Below, one piece after another: positions 1 through 8,510 of a DNA stretch of 64,000 nt. Positions within the stretch are counted from its first letter, which is position 1. Each line of letters starts with the position of its first letter. The DNA is from a bacterium (GTDB taxonomy: Bacteria; Electryoneota; RPQS01): contig JADJCU010000001.1 in NCBI GenBank assembly GCA_016703065.1, positions 496,001-560,000 of the forward strand, read 5' to 3'. The notes beneath the pieces are model-generated. The model worked only from the letters and a program-made list of their open reading frames with translations, was not told the DNA's origin and made no database searches. A program made the translations under genes and the position numbers.

Positions 1-1
1 A

Positions 2-859
2 CAGCTCGTGCATCCGTTCACGGGCCGAGTTCATACGACCTTCAGCCAGACCATTGCGGCAACAGGCCGGCTTTCCTCCAACAACCCGAACCTGCAGAAT
101 ATCCCGATTCGAACAGAAGTAGGAAGGCGGATTCGCGAAGCATTCATCGCCGGTGAACGAGGCTGGAAGATGATGTCCGCCGACTACGGTCAGATTGAAC
201 TTCGGATCATGGCGCATCTGTCCAACGATGACACGCTGCTGACCGCGTTCCGCAGCGGAGGGGATATTCACCGCGAGACCGCAGCCAAGATATACGGCGT
301 TGCGCCAGGTGACGTCAGTTCAGACATGCGCCGCGCCGCCAAGACAGTGAACTTCGGGATCATCTACGGCCAGACCGATTTCGGATTGTCAGAACAGCTC
401 GGTATTCCGCGCGCCGAGGCCCGCGAATTCCGCGAACAGTATTTCAGGCTCTACCCCGGCGTCAAGCAGTTTATGGGCGAGACCGTCGGTCGCTGCCGTG
501 AAACCGGACACGTTGAAACGCTGATGGGCCGCCGCCGTCAGATCCCCGACATCAACAACTCCAACCGACAGGTCCGCGAGTTCGCTGAACGCATCGCCAT
601 CAATACCCCCGTCCAGGGAAGCGCCGCCGACATGATCAAAGTCGCGATGATTCGCATCGCCAAACGACTGAAAGCGGAAAAGTTTGCCGCTCGGATGCTG
701 CTCCAAGTCCACGACGAATTGGTCTTCGAGGCCCCCGACACCGAGCTCCTGCTGCTCGAACAGCTCGTGCGCGAAGAGATGGAGAAAGCACTTCCGTTGC
801 TCGTTCCGATCGAGGTTGATGTCGGATATGGTGTCAACTGGTTGGCGGCTCATTCGTAA
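2..859 (+). CDS. polA: DNA polymerase I, C-terminal part (5' end outside window)
   Basis: About 285 residues of the polymerase (palm/fingers) domain of a family A DNA polymerase, which fills gaps during repair and Okazaki-fragment processing. The reading frame is open to the left edge, so the N-terminal nuclease regions lie outside the window. Visible motifs: the TGRLSS and NPNLQNIPIRTE region, motif A (SADYGQIELR, with the metal-binding Asp), the O-helix motif B (RRAAKTVNFGIIYG) and motif C (QVHDELVFE, with the second catalytic Asp). The end at WLAAHS is the normal family end. A T-run follows the stop, but I see no clear hairpin before it. Confidence 0.97.
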   Translation, partial: QLVHPFTGRVHTTFSQTIAATGRLSSNNPNLQNIPIRTEVGRRIREAFIAGERGWKMMSADYGQIELRIMAHLSNDDTLLTAFRSGGDIHRETAAKIYGVAPGDVSSDMRRAAKTVNFGIIYGQTDFGLSEQLGIPRAEAREFREQYFRLYPGVKQFMGETVGRCRETGHVETLMGRRRQIPDINNSNRQVREFAERIAINTPVQGSAADMIKVAMIRIAKRLKAEKFAARMLLQVHDELVFEAPDTELLLLEQLVREEMEKALPLLVPIEVDVGYGVNWLAAHS

Positions 860-877
860 CTTTTTTTTCTGAAGCAC

Positions 878-906
878 TTGCGTTTTGCTTTATCATGTCA
901 TATATT
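878..906 (+). promoter_or_regulatory. Predicted sigma70-type promoter
   Basis: TTGCGT, a 17-base spacer and TATATT lie just after polA, about 25 bases upstream of the next start codon. Inferred from consensus match only. Confidence 0.5.
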
Positions 907-931
907 TGGCGCGTTGAGGGTCAGGTAAACC

Positions 932-1363
932 ATGACCCCGGACAAACGTGTGATCTTTGAATGGACTGTGCATCCACCGCGAAAGGGCGGCTACCGTCGC
1001 ATCATCTTCGTCGCCACTCTGGTCGTCGTACCGTATGGGTTGATGAAGACGCTTGATAGCCCGGTGTGGGCATTCTTTGCCACCGCCTTTCTGCTTGGAT
1101 CGACCGCAGCCTACTGGTTGCCCACGACGTTCACGGTCACGGAAGATGCCGTCGAACTGAAACGCTGGTTCTGGAAGCGCCGCAAAACGTTTCGTGAACT
1201 GGGCCGTGTGGAGCGCGATCCGAATGGCCTGTTTGTCTCGCCGTTCGCACAGCCGTCGCGGCTCGATGGGCATCGCGGCATGCTTCTGATGGAACCACCG
1301 GAACGCGAAAACGTTCTAAAGTACATCGAACAGCGCATTGCCGAAGCGAGGTCCGGACCATGA
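932..1363 (+). CDS. Small membrane protein with PH-like C-terminal part
   Basis: A 143-residue protein I do not recognise by name. Residues about 25-42 and 46-65 form two hydrophobic segments. After them comes a basic region (RWFWKRRKTFRELGRVERD) and a short beta-rich domain that resembles the membrane-linked bacterial PH-like (YdbS/YdbT-type) proteins. The resemblance rests on layout only. The stop overlaps the next start by four bases (ATGA), so the two genes are probably translated together. Function unknown. Confidence 0.7.
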   Translation: MTPDKRVIFEWTVHPPRKGGYRRIIFVATLVVVPYGLMKTLDSPVWAFFATAFLLGSTAAYWLPTTFTVTEDAVELKRWFWKRRKTFRELGRVERDPNGLFVSPFAQPSRLDGHRGMLLMEPPERENVLKYIEQRIAEARSGP

Positions 1364-1722
1364 ACAGTCCCACTCCACCTGACTATCTTAACGCCGAGCA
1401 GCTCGAGTTGTTCGAGAAGCTTGCCGATAAGGTAGTAGGTTTGGGATTCGCTCTGCCTGCCGTGCTTTCTTTGGAAACCATGCGGTCCATGAACTTCATC
1501 GGTTCGCAGGTGATGATCTTTTTCGCTCCGATGGTCAAGGCCTTCTTCACAGCGCGTGAATATGATCTCTTGCAGCAGGCACTTGAACGCCGCGAGACGA
1601 TCGGCTTTCTGACCGACTTGATCGAAGCGAAAGATGAAGCCGCACGCGCAAAACAGAAAGCGCAGTCAGCCCGTTTGAAGGCTGAAAAGAGCGCCGCACG
1701 AGAAGCGAAACGGAAACGATAG
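1360..1722 (+). CDS. Hypothetical protein with charged coiled-coil tail
   Basis: 120 residues, unrecognised. The N-terminal 80 residues are mixed, with a mildly hydrophobic stretch around residues 30-60 that may be amphipathic. Residues about 85-120 are almost entirely Ala/Lys/Arg/Glu (for example EAARAKQKAQ and REAKRKR), a strongly charged helix likely to form a coiled coil or bind nucleic acid or membrane. It overlaps the preceding small membrane protein gene by four bases, suggesting that the two act together. Confidence 0.65.
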   Translation: MNSPTPPDYLNAEQLELFEKLADKVVGLGFALPAVLSLETMRSMNFIGSQVMIFFAPMVKAFFTAREYDLLQQALERRETIGFLTDLIEAKDEAARAKQKAQSARLKAEKSAAREAKRKR

Positions 1723-2252
1723 CCGGATCGCGCATTCCGACACCCGACGAATCACCACGAGCTGCGTGAGAATCGTCGGCGGTGACTGAGAACCCGATGG
1801 ATTCGATGATCACCACCCCCTTGGCGTACATAAGTAATATCTAAATCAAGATTTACATTGTGCGCCACCGAGCCTTTCAATGGCTCAATCGGCACATGGA
1901 CCGGCAAGTTTCCCGGCTCATCTGCTTATCTTTCTTGGAAATCGGCCCACTTGTTGCTATAGATTGGCACAAATCGCCGATTTCAATTCCTACGGAATCC
2001 CGATTCCTTGAATCAGGAACCGTTCTTGAACCGCGATGAACGTCCGCTCGTCGGACGCGATCATAGATACTGTGCGACTCATCTGTCGAGAAGCCGCCGG
2101 TACAACCCGGAGACTCGCCGCACGAGTCTTCAGGTTGCACAGAGTAAGGAAGCATGCGAATCTCGGGCAGCGCAAGCGCTTCCTGTCTGGACACAAAACA
2201 TCCTGTTCTCGAACGAGTCTCTGCCCGATCATTCAGTGAAGGAGTAATCCGA
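1723..2252 (+). other. Non-coding stretch and probable long leader of the histone-like gene
   Basis: About 530 bases with no ORF that looks like a real protein on either strand. A promoter candidate (TTGGAA at 1935-1940, 17-base spacer, TATAGA at 1958-1963) would give an untranslated leader of about 285 bases before the KAT-repeat gene. The alternative, that the leader is coding, would need ORFs with unnatural composition. Confidence 0.45.
1935..1963 (+). promoter_or_regulatory. Predicted promoter upstream of histone-like gene
   Basis: TTGGAA, 17 bases, then TATAGA. It is the best promoter-like pair I found in this stretch, but nothing else supports it. Confidence 0.4.
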
Positions 2253-2552
2253 ATGGCAGCAAAGAAGAAGGCCACCAAGAAGAAGGCGACCGCCAAGAAG
2301 AAGGCCACCAAGAAGAAAGCTACGGCGAAGAAGGCCACCAAGAAGAAGGCCACCAAGAAGAAAGCCACCAAGAAGGCCGCGAAGAAGGCTACCAAGAAGA
2401 AAGCTACGAAGAAGAAAGCCACCAAGAAGGCCACCAAGAAGGCTGCGAAGAAGGCTACCAAGAAGAAAGCCACTAAGAAGAAAGCCACCAAGAAGAAAGC
2501 CACCAAGCGTCGCAAGAAGGCCACCAAGAAGGCCGCCCCGATGCCGATGTAA
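2253..2552 (+). CDS. Histone H1-like Lys/Ala/Thr-repeat DNA-binding protein
   Basis: 99 residues made almost only of K, A and T in repeats of the AKKKATKKKAT type, ending KKAAPMPM. This matches the lysine-rich bacterial histone H1-like tails (Hc1/Hc2 and AlgP-like proteins), which bind DNA without sequence specificity. The start at 2253 is chosen because AAGGAG lies eight bases upstream. An earlier start at 2154 would add a tail unlike the rest. The DNA is an internal tandem repeat (units of about 15-18 bases), so copy number may vary between strains or be misassembled. A strong terminator follows. Confidence 0.85.
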   Translation: MAAKKKATKKKATAKKKATKKKATAKKATKKKATKKKATKKAAKKATKKKATKKKATKKATKKAAKKATKKKATKKKATKKKATKRRKKATKKAAPMPM

Positions 2553-2577
2553 TCGGTTTCTGACTGGCTACGATATC

Positions 2578-2612
2578 AAACGGCCCGGATTTCCCCGGGC
2601 CGTTTGCTTTTT
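2578..2612 (+). terminator. Rho-independent terminator
   Basis: Eleven-base stem AAACGGCCCGG/CCGGGCCGTTT with a six-base loop, followed by GCTTTTT. It ends the histone-like transcript. Confidence 0.9.
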
Positions 2613-2671
2613 CAATTGTCCCTGATATATTGCAATAATCGGCCAACGTCTAACCCTTCACGGAGCACCTT

Positions 2672-4327
2672 ATGGGCGCGCAGTCATTACTCAAGAAATT
2701 ACAAAACCGGCCTGAAGCTAAAGAGACCCTCGACCTACTACGAAGCCTTGCCAATGAGCCGCATACGGCAAAGACCCTGCTCGCGTTTCATGATCAGATG
2801 CTGTTCTACAAGGCCTACCCGCAGTCCGAGGCCATTCGCAAATTCTGCGACCGCGAACTGGGCGCCTTCCGCAAGCGAATCGCCGCGCTGGAGCTCGAAG
2901 ATGTGCTCGGACACAGCGGCGTCGGCGGAACGAACTACGCCTATGCCTTCGATTTCAGCAACGCGCAGCACCTGTCTAATCTGCTGGGATCCGCGATCGA
3001 GCTGGATTGGGATGACTATGAAGCGCGCGACAAGGACCCGCTCGCGGATATTCTGTGGGTGCTGCTGGACGAAGCTGAGGCCGATGCCGCTGATTCTGAA
3101 GACCTGACGGTCCGCGAGATTCTCGAACGGGCCGCGGGAAAACGTACGGTGCTCTCCTTTCTTCTCGAATGCTTTGCCCGCGCATTTCCACCGCGGGCCG
3201 CCGCTCAAATGTGGGAGAATGCGGCCCTCACGCTCAAGTTCACCTTGACCGGAAAGGCGCCCTCGCGCTCTACCAATGCGGACGCCGTGAGGTCGCTGTT
3301 CCTGTGGAATCCGCGCGAAGATCGCTCCACCTTCAGCTTCGCCAAGGAGATCGTCCGGCCCCTGACTTTGCCCGATCCAGCTCCGCGCAAGCGCGCCGAA
3401 GAACTCCTGAGCATCGTTCACGCTACGCTGCTCGTCCGCTTCCGCGAATACTATGGCGCGACGCACGGCAGTCCCGATGACCTGTACGAAATCCCGCTTG
3501 ATCGCGGAGCCACGCTGCTCTTCTGGTTCGCATACCCCGAGTGGCGGCTGCCGCAGGAAACCGGACTGGGATTCATCATGCTCAAGAACGGCATTCCGAT
3601 CTCCTACGGCGGCGGCGGTGCGCATCCGGCCCGGCTGGAAATCGCCGTCAATCTTTTCGACACCTTCCGCGGCGGTGAAGCCGCCTGGGTCTATGCGCAA
3701 CTAATCCGCGCCGCCCGTGCCTTCTACCATGCGCCGTGGTGCGTGGCCCGCAAGTATCAGGTCGGTCACGAAAATGAAGAAGGGCTGGCCTCGGGCTCCT
3801 ATTGGTTCTACTACAAACTCGGCTTCCGCTCTGTCGAAGAGAAGATCCGCAAACTTGCCGAAGCGGAGCGCAAGAAGATTGTCTCGCGCAAGGGCTATCG
3901 GACGCCGAAGTCGACGCTGATTAAGCTTGCTGAAGCCGACGTCGTGCTCGGTCTCGATGGTCAGGACCCGGCAAAGTACAAGGAGTTCCCGCTCGATCGG
4001 GTCAGCCTCTTGGCCACCGATCAGCTGACGCATTTTGCGCCGCGCGATACGCAAACTGATGCGCGCATCTTGAAGGAGGTCGAGGCCGCACTCGACCTGA
4101 GACTGCCCGCCATGAGCGCCGCCGAGCTGCATTCAGTTGCGCAACAAGGTCTCTTCCTGTTGGCTTACGGCAAGTCGCGCTCGTGGCCCATTGGGAAACG
4201 GGAACAGTGGCTGCGCATGGCCCGCGGCAAAGGCTCCACCAATGAAGCAAACTACCTCCATGAAGTCATGGGTTTGAAGGACTACTTTGACGAGCTCGCC
4301 GCGCTTGCGTTGAAAAAGAAAAAGTGA
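2672..4327 (+). CDS. Hypothetical 551-residue protein
   Basis: I do not recognise this protein. It has no signal peptide and no membrane segment, is rich in Ala, Leu, Glu and Arg, and looks mainly helical and cytoplasmic. A central region around residues 255-360 is more mixed (LLFWFAYPEWRLPQETG, then a glycine run ISYGGGGAH) and may be a separate folded domain. The C-terminus ends in KKKK. A GGAG lies about nine bases before the ATG. The stop overlaps the GTG start of the MFS gene (GTGA), so the two are probably one transcription unit. Confidence 0.75.
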   Translation: MGAQSLLKKLQNRPEAKETLDLLRSLANEPHTAKTLLAFHDQMLFYKAYPQSEAIRKFCDRELGAFRKRIAALELEDVLGHSGVGGTNYAYAFDFSNAQHLSNLLGSAIELDWDDYEARDKDPLADILWVLLDEAEADAADSEDLTVREILERAAGKRTVLSFLLECFARAFPPRAAAQMWENAALTLKFTLTGKAPSRSTNADAVRSLFLWNPREDRSTFSFAKEIVRPLTLPDPAPRKRAEELLSIVHATLLVRFREYYGATHGSPDDLYEIPLDRGATLLFWFAYPEWRLPQETGLGFIMLKNGIPISYGGGGAHPARLEIAVNLFDTFRGGEAAWVYAQLIRAARAFYHAPWCVARKYQVGHENEEGLASGSYWFYYKLGFRSVEEKIRKLAEAERKKIVSRKGYRTPKSTLIKLAEADVVLGLDGQDPAKYKEFPLDRVSLLATDQLTHFAPRDTQTDARILKEVEAALDLRLPAMSAAELHSVAQQGLFLLAYGKSRSWPIGKREQWLRMARGKGSTNEANYLHEVMGLKDYFDELAALALKKKK

Positions 4328-5537
4328 CTTCGCCCCGCCAGACCTTTCGCGCTTTCAGGCATCGTAACTACCGCCTGTTCTGGATTGGCTTCGCCCTCTC
4401 GATTGTCGGAACGTGGATGCAGACGCTCGCCCAAGGGTGGCTCGTCTGGAGACTTACCGAATCGGCCCTCTGGCTTGGCGTGGTCGGCGCCATGTCACAG
4501 TTGCCGTCGCTCCTGCTCGGGTCAATTGGCGGTGTGCTTGTTGATCGGACACCGAAGAAATTCGTTCTTTACATTACGCAAACCGGACTCGCGATCAGCG
4601 CGCTAACGCTCGCCGTTCTGGTCTACACCGGGACCGTCACCGAATGGCACGTGCTGATCATCGCCACGATCTCCGGTATCTTCATGGCCATTGATGCACC
4701 GGCGCGACTCGCTTTTGTCGGTGATCTGGTCGGCAAAGAAGACATTGGCAATGCGGTGGCGCTGAACTCGTCGACCTTCAACGGGGCGCGGCTTGTCGGC
4801 CCCTCGATCGCGGGAATCCTCGTCCCGCTCTTTGGAGAAAGCGTCTGTTTTGTCGTCAACGGCCTCTCCTACCTGGCCTTGATCGTTACGCTCTCGCTCA
4901 TGCGCAATCTCCCGCCGCCTTCGGGAAACTTGAGCGAGCCGGTGTTGAAGCAGCTGCGCGATGCCTACATCTTCATCATGCGCGCGCCCGTGCAGCGCGT
5001 GCTGATCCGCAACGTCATCTTCTTCACTATCTTCGGCTTCTCCTATACCACGCTCTTGCCTATGGTCGCGGATGTGATCCTCAAAAAGATGCGGGCGGTT
5101 TAGGAATTCTGATGGGTGCCGCCGGTACGGGCGCCCTGCTTGGCGGACTATGGCAGGCCTCAATGGAGAAGGAGAGCCGGCGCGGCTGGGTCGTGATGAT
5201 GGGAATGGCAGGACTCGGCCTGGCCTTGGTCATCTTCTCACTCTCAAATCAGTTTGAAATCTCGGTCATCGCCATGATGATGGCGGGGTTCTCCGGTATT
5301 TCGATGCTTGCTTCGACGAACACGCTGCTTCAGCAATTGACTCCAGACCATCTGCGAGGCCGCGTTCTGGGCGTCTACACGTCGAGCTTTTTGGGGTTCG
5401 GTCCGATCGGCGCGCTGATTCTCGGAGTCGTCGCGCATTCGTTCGGACCGCAGGTCGCGCTGGGCTCTGCCGGCGCTGTCTGCCTTATCGTAGCAACTTA
5501 CACCATCGTACATTATCACCGACTGCGAGAAGTCTAA
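4324..5537 (+). CDS. MFS exporter (EntS/MFS_3 type), split by a one-base indel
   Basis: Two consecutive frames together encode one major facilitator protein of about 404 residues. The first part (GTG start at 4324) holds the conserved RHRNYRLFWIG start, the loop GVLVDRTPKK and about seven membrane helices. The second part (from 5112) holds the remaining helices, including the QQLTPDHLRGRVLGVY loop typical of this family. The first frame stops at 5101-5103. Adding one G after 5088 restores the expected KKDAGGLGILMGAAGTG with no other change. The substrate is not evident. A sequencing error is more likely than a true pseudogene. Confidence 0.85.
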
Positions 5538-6196
5538 TGGAGTGGTTCAAGAAGCCGACCGTCCCGCGCGAAGTGCGCAAACGTGAAATCGACACGCTGC
5601 TGCACAGCACGCACGTCACGATCAACCTGCCGCAGATCTTTCAGGACGGCTTTATTGACACCGCGCGCGGGTTGCGATCGCGGCTCGGTGAACGTGCCGA
5701 GCGGCTGCTGCATGATCCACGAAGACTTGAAAGTTTCGCCATCGGCTCGGACTACATCAATTGCTCGGTTACCGTCCCGAATTTCGAGCTGCTCTATGCG
5801 CGCTCCAAGTCGGCGTGGAGTTCAGAGTGGGCGCATCTCGTGCTGAGTCTTGATCTGCTCGTCCAGGACGAGACGCTCTTCTGTCCAGTGTGCGCCGCGC
5901 AGGAGAACGGACTACATGTGCAATGCCGAGCCTGCGGACTTAGTGCTATGTTTGACGAGCGGGTCGGCGAGTGGGACCGCACCGGTTTGGCCAGGAATGA
6001 GCCGACGCACCCGCAGGCGGAAGTGCTCGTACATGGCGCGCGGCCCCTCTCATCAGTCGAAGAGATTCTCGTCGGTGATGGTCAAACCGCGATGGAAGTG
6101 GAACGCCTCGCGAGCTTCTACAAACGTCATGTGCGAGTGCGCGTCGAACCCAGATTGTTCGTCTGGCCCGAGAGATTGAAGAAACGTGCAACGTAA
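5537..6196 (+). CDS. Hypothetical protein with zinc-ribbon-like cysteines
   Basis: 219 residues, unrecognised. The middle of the protein carries a four-cysteine pattern (CPVCAAQENGLHVQCRACG: CxxC, 11 residues, CxxC) that could bind zinc. The N-terminal 100 residues are mixed alpha/beta without obvious motifs. No signal peptide or membrane segment. The ATG overlaps the stop of the MFS gene by one base, so it is in the same operon as the 551-residue protein and the exporter. Confidence 0.7.
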   Translation: MEWFKKPTVPREVRKREIDTLLHSTHVTINLPQIFQDGFIDTARGLRSRLGERAERLLHDPRRLESFAIGSDYINCSVTVPNFELLYARSKSAWSSEWAHLVLSLDLLVQDETLFCPVCAAQENGLHVQCRACGLSAMFDERVGEWDRTGLARNEPTHPQAEVLVHGARPLSSVEEILVGDGQTAMEVERLASFYKRHVRVRVEPRLFVWPERLKKRAT

Positions 6197-6281
6197 CCTT
6201 GTCACGCAAATCCGCATTTTCCTATCCTTCAAGTTATCACGCACTTCCCCGGCGATTTGGCAGTATGCAGGTCGCCCGCTC

Positions 6282-6311
6282 TTGACAAGTTGTTTCTTAT
6301 TTTGATATACT
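6282..6311 (+). promoter_or_regulatory. Strong predicted sigma70-type promoter
   Basis: Perfect TTGACA (6282-6287), 18 bases, TATACT (6306-6311). It lies about 60 bases upstream of the cysteine-rich secreted protein. Confidence 0.8.
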
Positions 6312-6372
6312 CATGGCAACTCGCACCGCGAAACCCAAGGTGCGATGTTTATTTTCCAAGCGGGAGGTTGCG

Positions 6373-6852
6373 ATGAAGAAATGGCTATTGACGGGACTAC
6401 TAAGCCTGCTCTGCTTCACCTCCGCGCAGGCACAATCGGATGATCCGGGATGTCATTTCGGTGCTTCGGTTAGCGACACGAATTGCGTGGCTCGCACAAC
6501 TTGCACCACGGCAACGCAATGCCCAAGAACACAGTTTACTGTGCGGTGCGCGGGAACAATACGCTTCAAGGCGCTGACGGTTGCTGCGGATGGTACGAAC
6601 TGCGCACATTGCGCGGCCTGCGTCACAGTTACGACACTCGGCGGCGCGCCATTGTTGACATTTGATACGAGTGCGGAATGTAACACCACAGCCTGTTGCG
6701 ATACATCGTCGCTTAGTATGTCCGCCGGAAACTACTACATGTATGTTTGCCTGGTTCGCTGCAACGATGTGGACAATAAACCTTGCTGCACCGACGGTCA
6801 CGGATTCTCGGCCTGGGCGTTTGTCTCCGATCAACCCCTCTCTTGTCAGTAG
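6373..6852 (+). CDS. Cysteine-rich secreted protein
   Basis: 159 residues. The start at 6373 is chosen for its GGGAGG ribosome site and because it begins directly with a signal peptide (MKKWLLTGLL, cleavage probably after AQA). The mature part has 16 cysteines, including ACC and PCC pairs and spaced NCAHCAAC, and few charged residues. It is probably a disulfide-stabilised exported protein. I know no family for it. The gene has its own strong promoter, and its 3' end overlaps the following beta-helix gene by 70 bases, so the two form a cassette. Confidence 0.75.
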   Translation: MKKWLLTGLLSLLCFTSAQAQSDDPGCHFGASVSDTNCVARTTCTTATQCPRTQFTVRCAGTIRFKALTVAADGTNCAHCAACVTVTTLGGAPLLTFDTSAECNTTACCDTSSLSMSAGNYYMYVCLVRCNDVDNKPCCTDGHGFSAWAFVSDQPLSCQ

Positions 6853-8432
6853 CATTCATCACTTTCGCGTTGACGACTTGCTTCGTCTTGGGCAGTGTCG
6901 GCCGTGCGACGACCGTTATCGTGCCGGACGATTCTCCGACCGTACAGGGTGGTTTGAATCTTCTCGCTCCTGACGACACGTTGTACGTCCGGCTCGGTGT
7001 CTATTCCGAAGCTCTCGTGGCACCCGGACTTCCCTTTGTCATGCTGGGCGAGTTGGAAATTGACTCCGGAACGAGTTTGCGCCCCATTCTTGATGCGACA
7101 TTTGCGGGTACGCCGGATAGCGTTCCCGCTTTCGCATTACCCGTTGGATCACTTGTAGACATTGAGAACTTCCATTTCAAGAACACGAACCGGACGGGCA
7201 TTTTCTGCATGGGGTCAGCAATTCGGCTGGCCGAATGTGTTGTTGAATCCACATACATTGGAATTAAGTACAATCTCCTCGATGCCGGAACACACGTCAC
7301 TATTCAGCGTTGCGACTTCCGCAGGAATTTCGAACATTGCGTATTTGTGGGCCGTGGGAATAGATTGCTCATGTCTGACTGCGATCTGAGTGGTGCCGGG
7401 AGCGATAATGGCCGCGCTCTCGTGTCAGCAAGCGAGTCCATTATTGACTCATGCTCGTTTGTAGGGGACGAACAGGCAGCATTGCTCTACCTTTGGGATG
7501 GCGCTCAAATCGTTCGCGAATGTCGGTTTGGTCCGGTGCGGTCGCAGTCTATTTGGGACGGGGTCGTCGCTGAAGTCAGGGGTAGATACGTCGACGTTTC
7601 AAACAATAGCTTCGTAGACTGTGAATACAACTCAATCGTCTTAGGAGTCCGCTCAGGCTTTCCCGATTCAGTGTCGGTTTGTGACAACCTCTTCTCGCAT
7701 TGTCGTGGCATGGCCAATAGTCTAACGCCGCGTGGCGTGGTTCATATCTGGGCCGAAGGCGCGGCGCAGCGTGGCGCCTTGCTGCAGGAAAACACTTTCG
7801 TCGACTGTCAAGCAAACTCGAACGTTGATGATATTCAGTTTGTGCCGCCAGCACCTGCTTTGGTATTCGAAAACAGCTTCACGCGTGATGCGTTGAATGG
7901 GTTGCCTTCCATTCACGCGGGAAACCCCGATAGTGAACCGACTCCTGTAGTCCTCATTTCAAATCGCTGGTCAGCTTGCGGCTATGCCGTTGCTCTAAGC
8001 GCCGTCGCTGATGCGCGCAACAACTACTGGGGGCACAGCAGCGGGCCGTATCACGAGACCACCAATCCGTTCGGCCAAGGCGACACAATCACCGGTGATG
8101 TGCCGTTCATTCCGTGGCTCGAAGATTCGACTGAGAATGCGGACGACCGCGATCCCGCGATTGCACACGAGTTCCGCCTGACCTGCTATCCCAATCCGTT
8201 TAATGCTACCGTGACGATTGAGTTCGCACTATCGCACGAACAGACGATCTCCATGGTCATCTTCGATCGCTTAGGCAGACAAGTTGAATCGCTCTTAAAC
8301 CAGCGAGTCCCCGCCGGTGCACAGCGTGTGACGTGGAACGCACAAGCACACTCGTCCGGCCTCTACTTCGCCCGACTGTCCGGCAGCGCTCGGGCAAGCA
8401 GCACAACTACCAAACTCCTCCTGCTGAAATAG
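6783..8432 (+). CDS. Exported beta-helix protein with T9SS sorting domain
   Basis: 549 residues. After a hydrophobic export signal (ending about VGRA) comes a right-handed parallel beta-helix region (about residues 60-400) with repeated short units such as NSFVDCEYN and RNNYWGHSSGPYH. Such folds are found in polysaccharide-binding or -cleaving surface proteins. The C-terminal 85 residues are a type A T9SS sorting domain (CYPNPFNATVTIEF to KLLLLK). The frame has no ATG near the start. TTG at 6783 is used here and TTG at 6843 is the alternative. Either way it starts inside the upstream cysteine-rich gene, suggesting translational coupling. Confidence 0.85.
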   Translation: MLHRRSRILGLGVCLRSTPLLSVAFITFALTTCFVLGSVGRATTVIVPDDSPTVQGGLNLLAPDDTLYVRLGVYSEALVAPGLPFVMLGELEIDSGTSLRPILDATFAGTPDSVPAFALPVGSLVDIENFHFKNTNRTGIFCMGSAIRLAECVVESTYIGIKYNLLDAGTHVTIQRCDFRRNFEHCVFVGRGNRLLMSDCDLSGAGSDNGRALVSASESIIDSCSFVGDEQAALLYLWDGAQIVRECRFGPVRSQSIWDGVVAEVRGRYVDVSNNSFVDCEYNSIVLGVRSGFPDSVSVCDNLFSHCRGMANSLTPRGVVHIWAEGAAQRGALLQENTFVDCQANSNVDDIQFVPPAPALVFENSFTRDALNGLPSIHAGNPDSEPTPVVLISNRWSACGYAVALSAVADARNNYWGHSSGPYHETTNPFGQGDTITGDVPFIPWLEDSTENADDRDPAIAHEFRLTCYPNPFNATVTIEFALSHEQTISMVIFDRLGRQVESLLNQRVPAGAQRVTWNAQAHSSGLYFARLSGSARASSTTTKLLLLK

Positions 8433-8460
8433 CCTCGCGACCTTCTCCCGCAAACAACAT

Positions 8461-8484
8461 ACGGCCCGCATTGCGGGCCGTTTT
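8461..8484 (+). terminator. Terminator between convergent beta-helix genes
   Basis: Nine-base stem ACGGCCCGC/GCGGGCCGT with a three-base loop and TTTT. It lies between two convergent genes and may serve both. Confidence 0.75.
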
Positions 8485-8510
8485 GTTGCGGTAGTTGGGT
8501 TCGTGTGCGC

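Noticed and set aside
1877..2527. 216-residue minus-strand ORF over the histone-like gene, rich in Phe/Val/Ala/Leu (VAFFLVAFF repeats)
   Set aside because: It is the antisense of the KAT codon repeat. The plus-strand frame has a ribosome site, a terminator and a known composition type.
2253..2552. Possible tandem-repeat array or CRISPR-like locus
   Set aside because: The repeats are in-frame Lys/Ala/Thr codons with no spacers. It is protein-coding repetition.
5101..5111. MFS gene as two separate proteins
   Set aside because: The second frame begins in the middle of a membrane domain, and one added G restores the consensus exactly.
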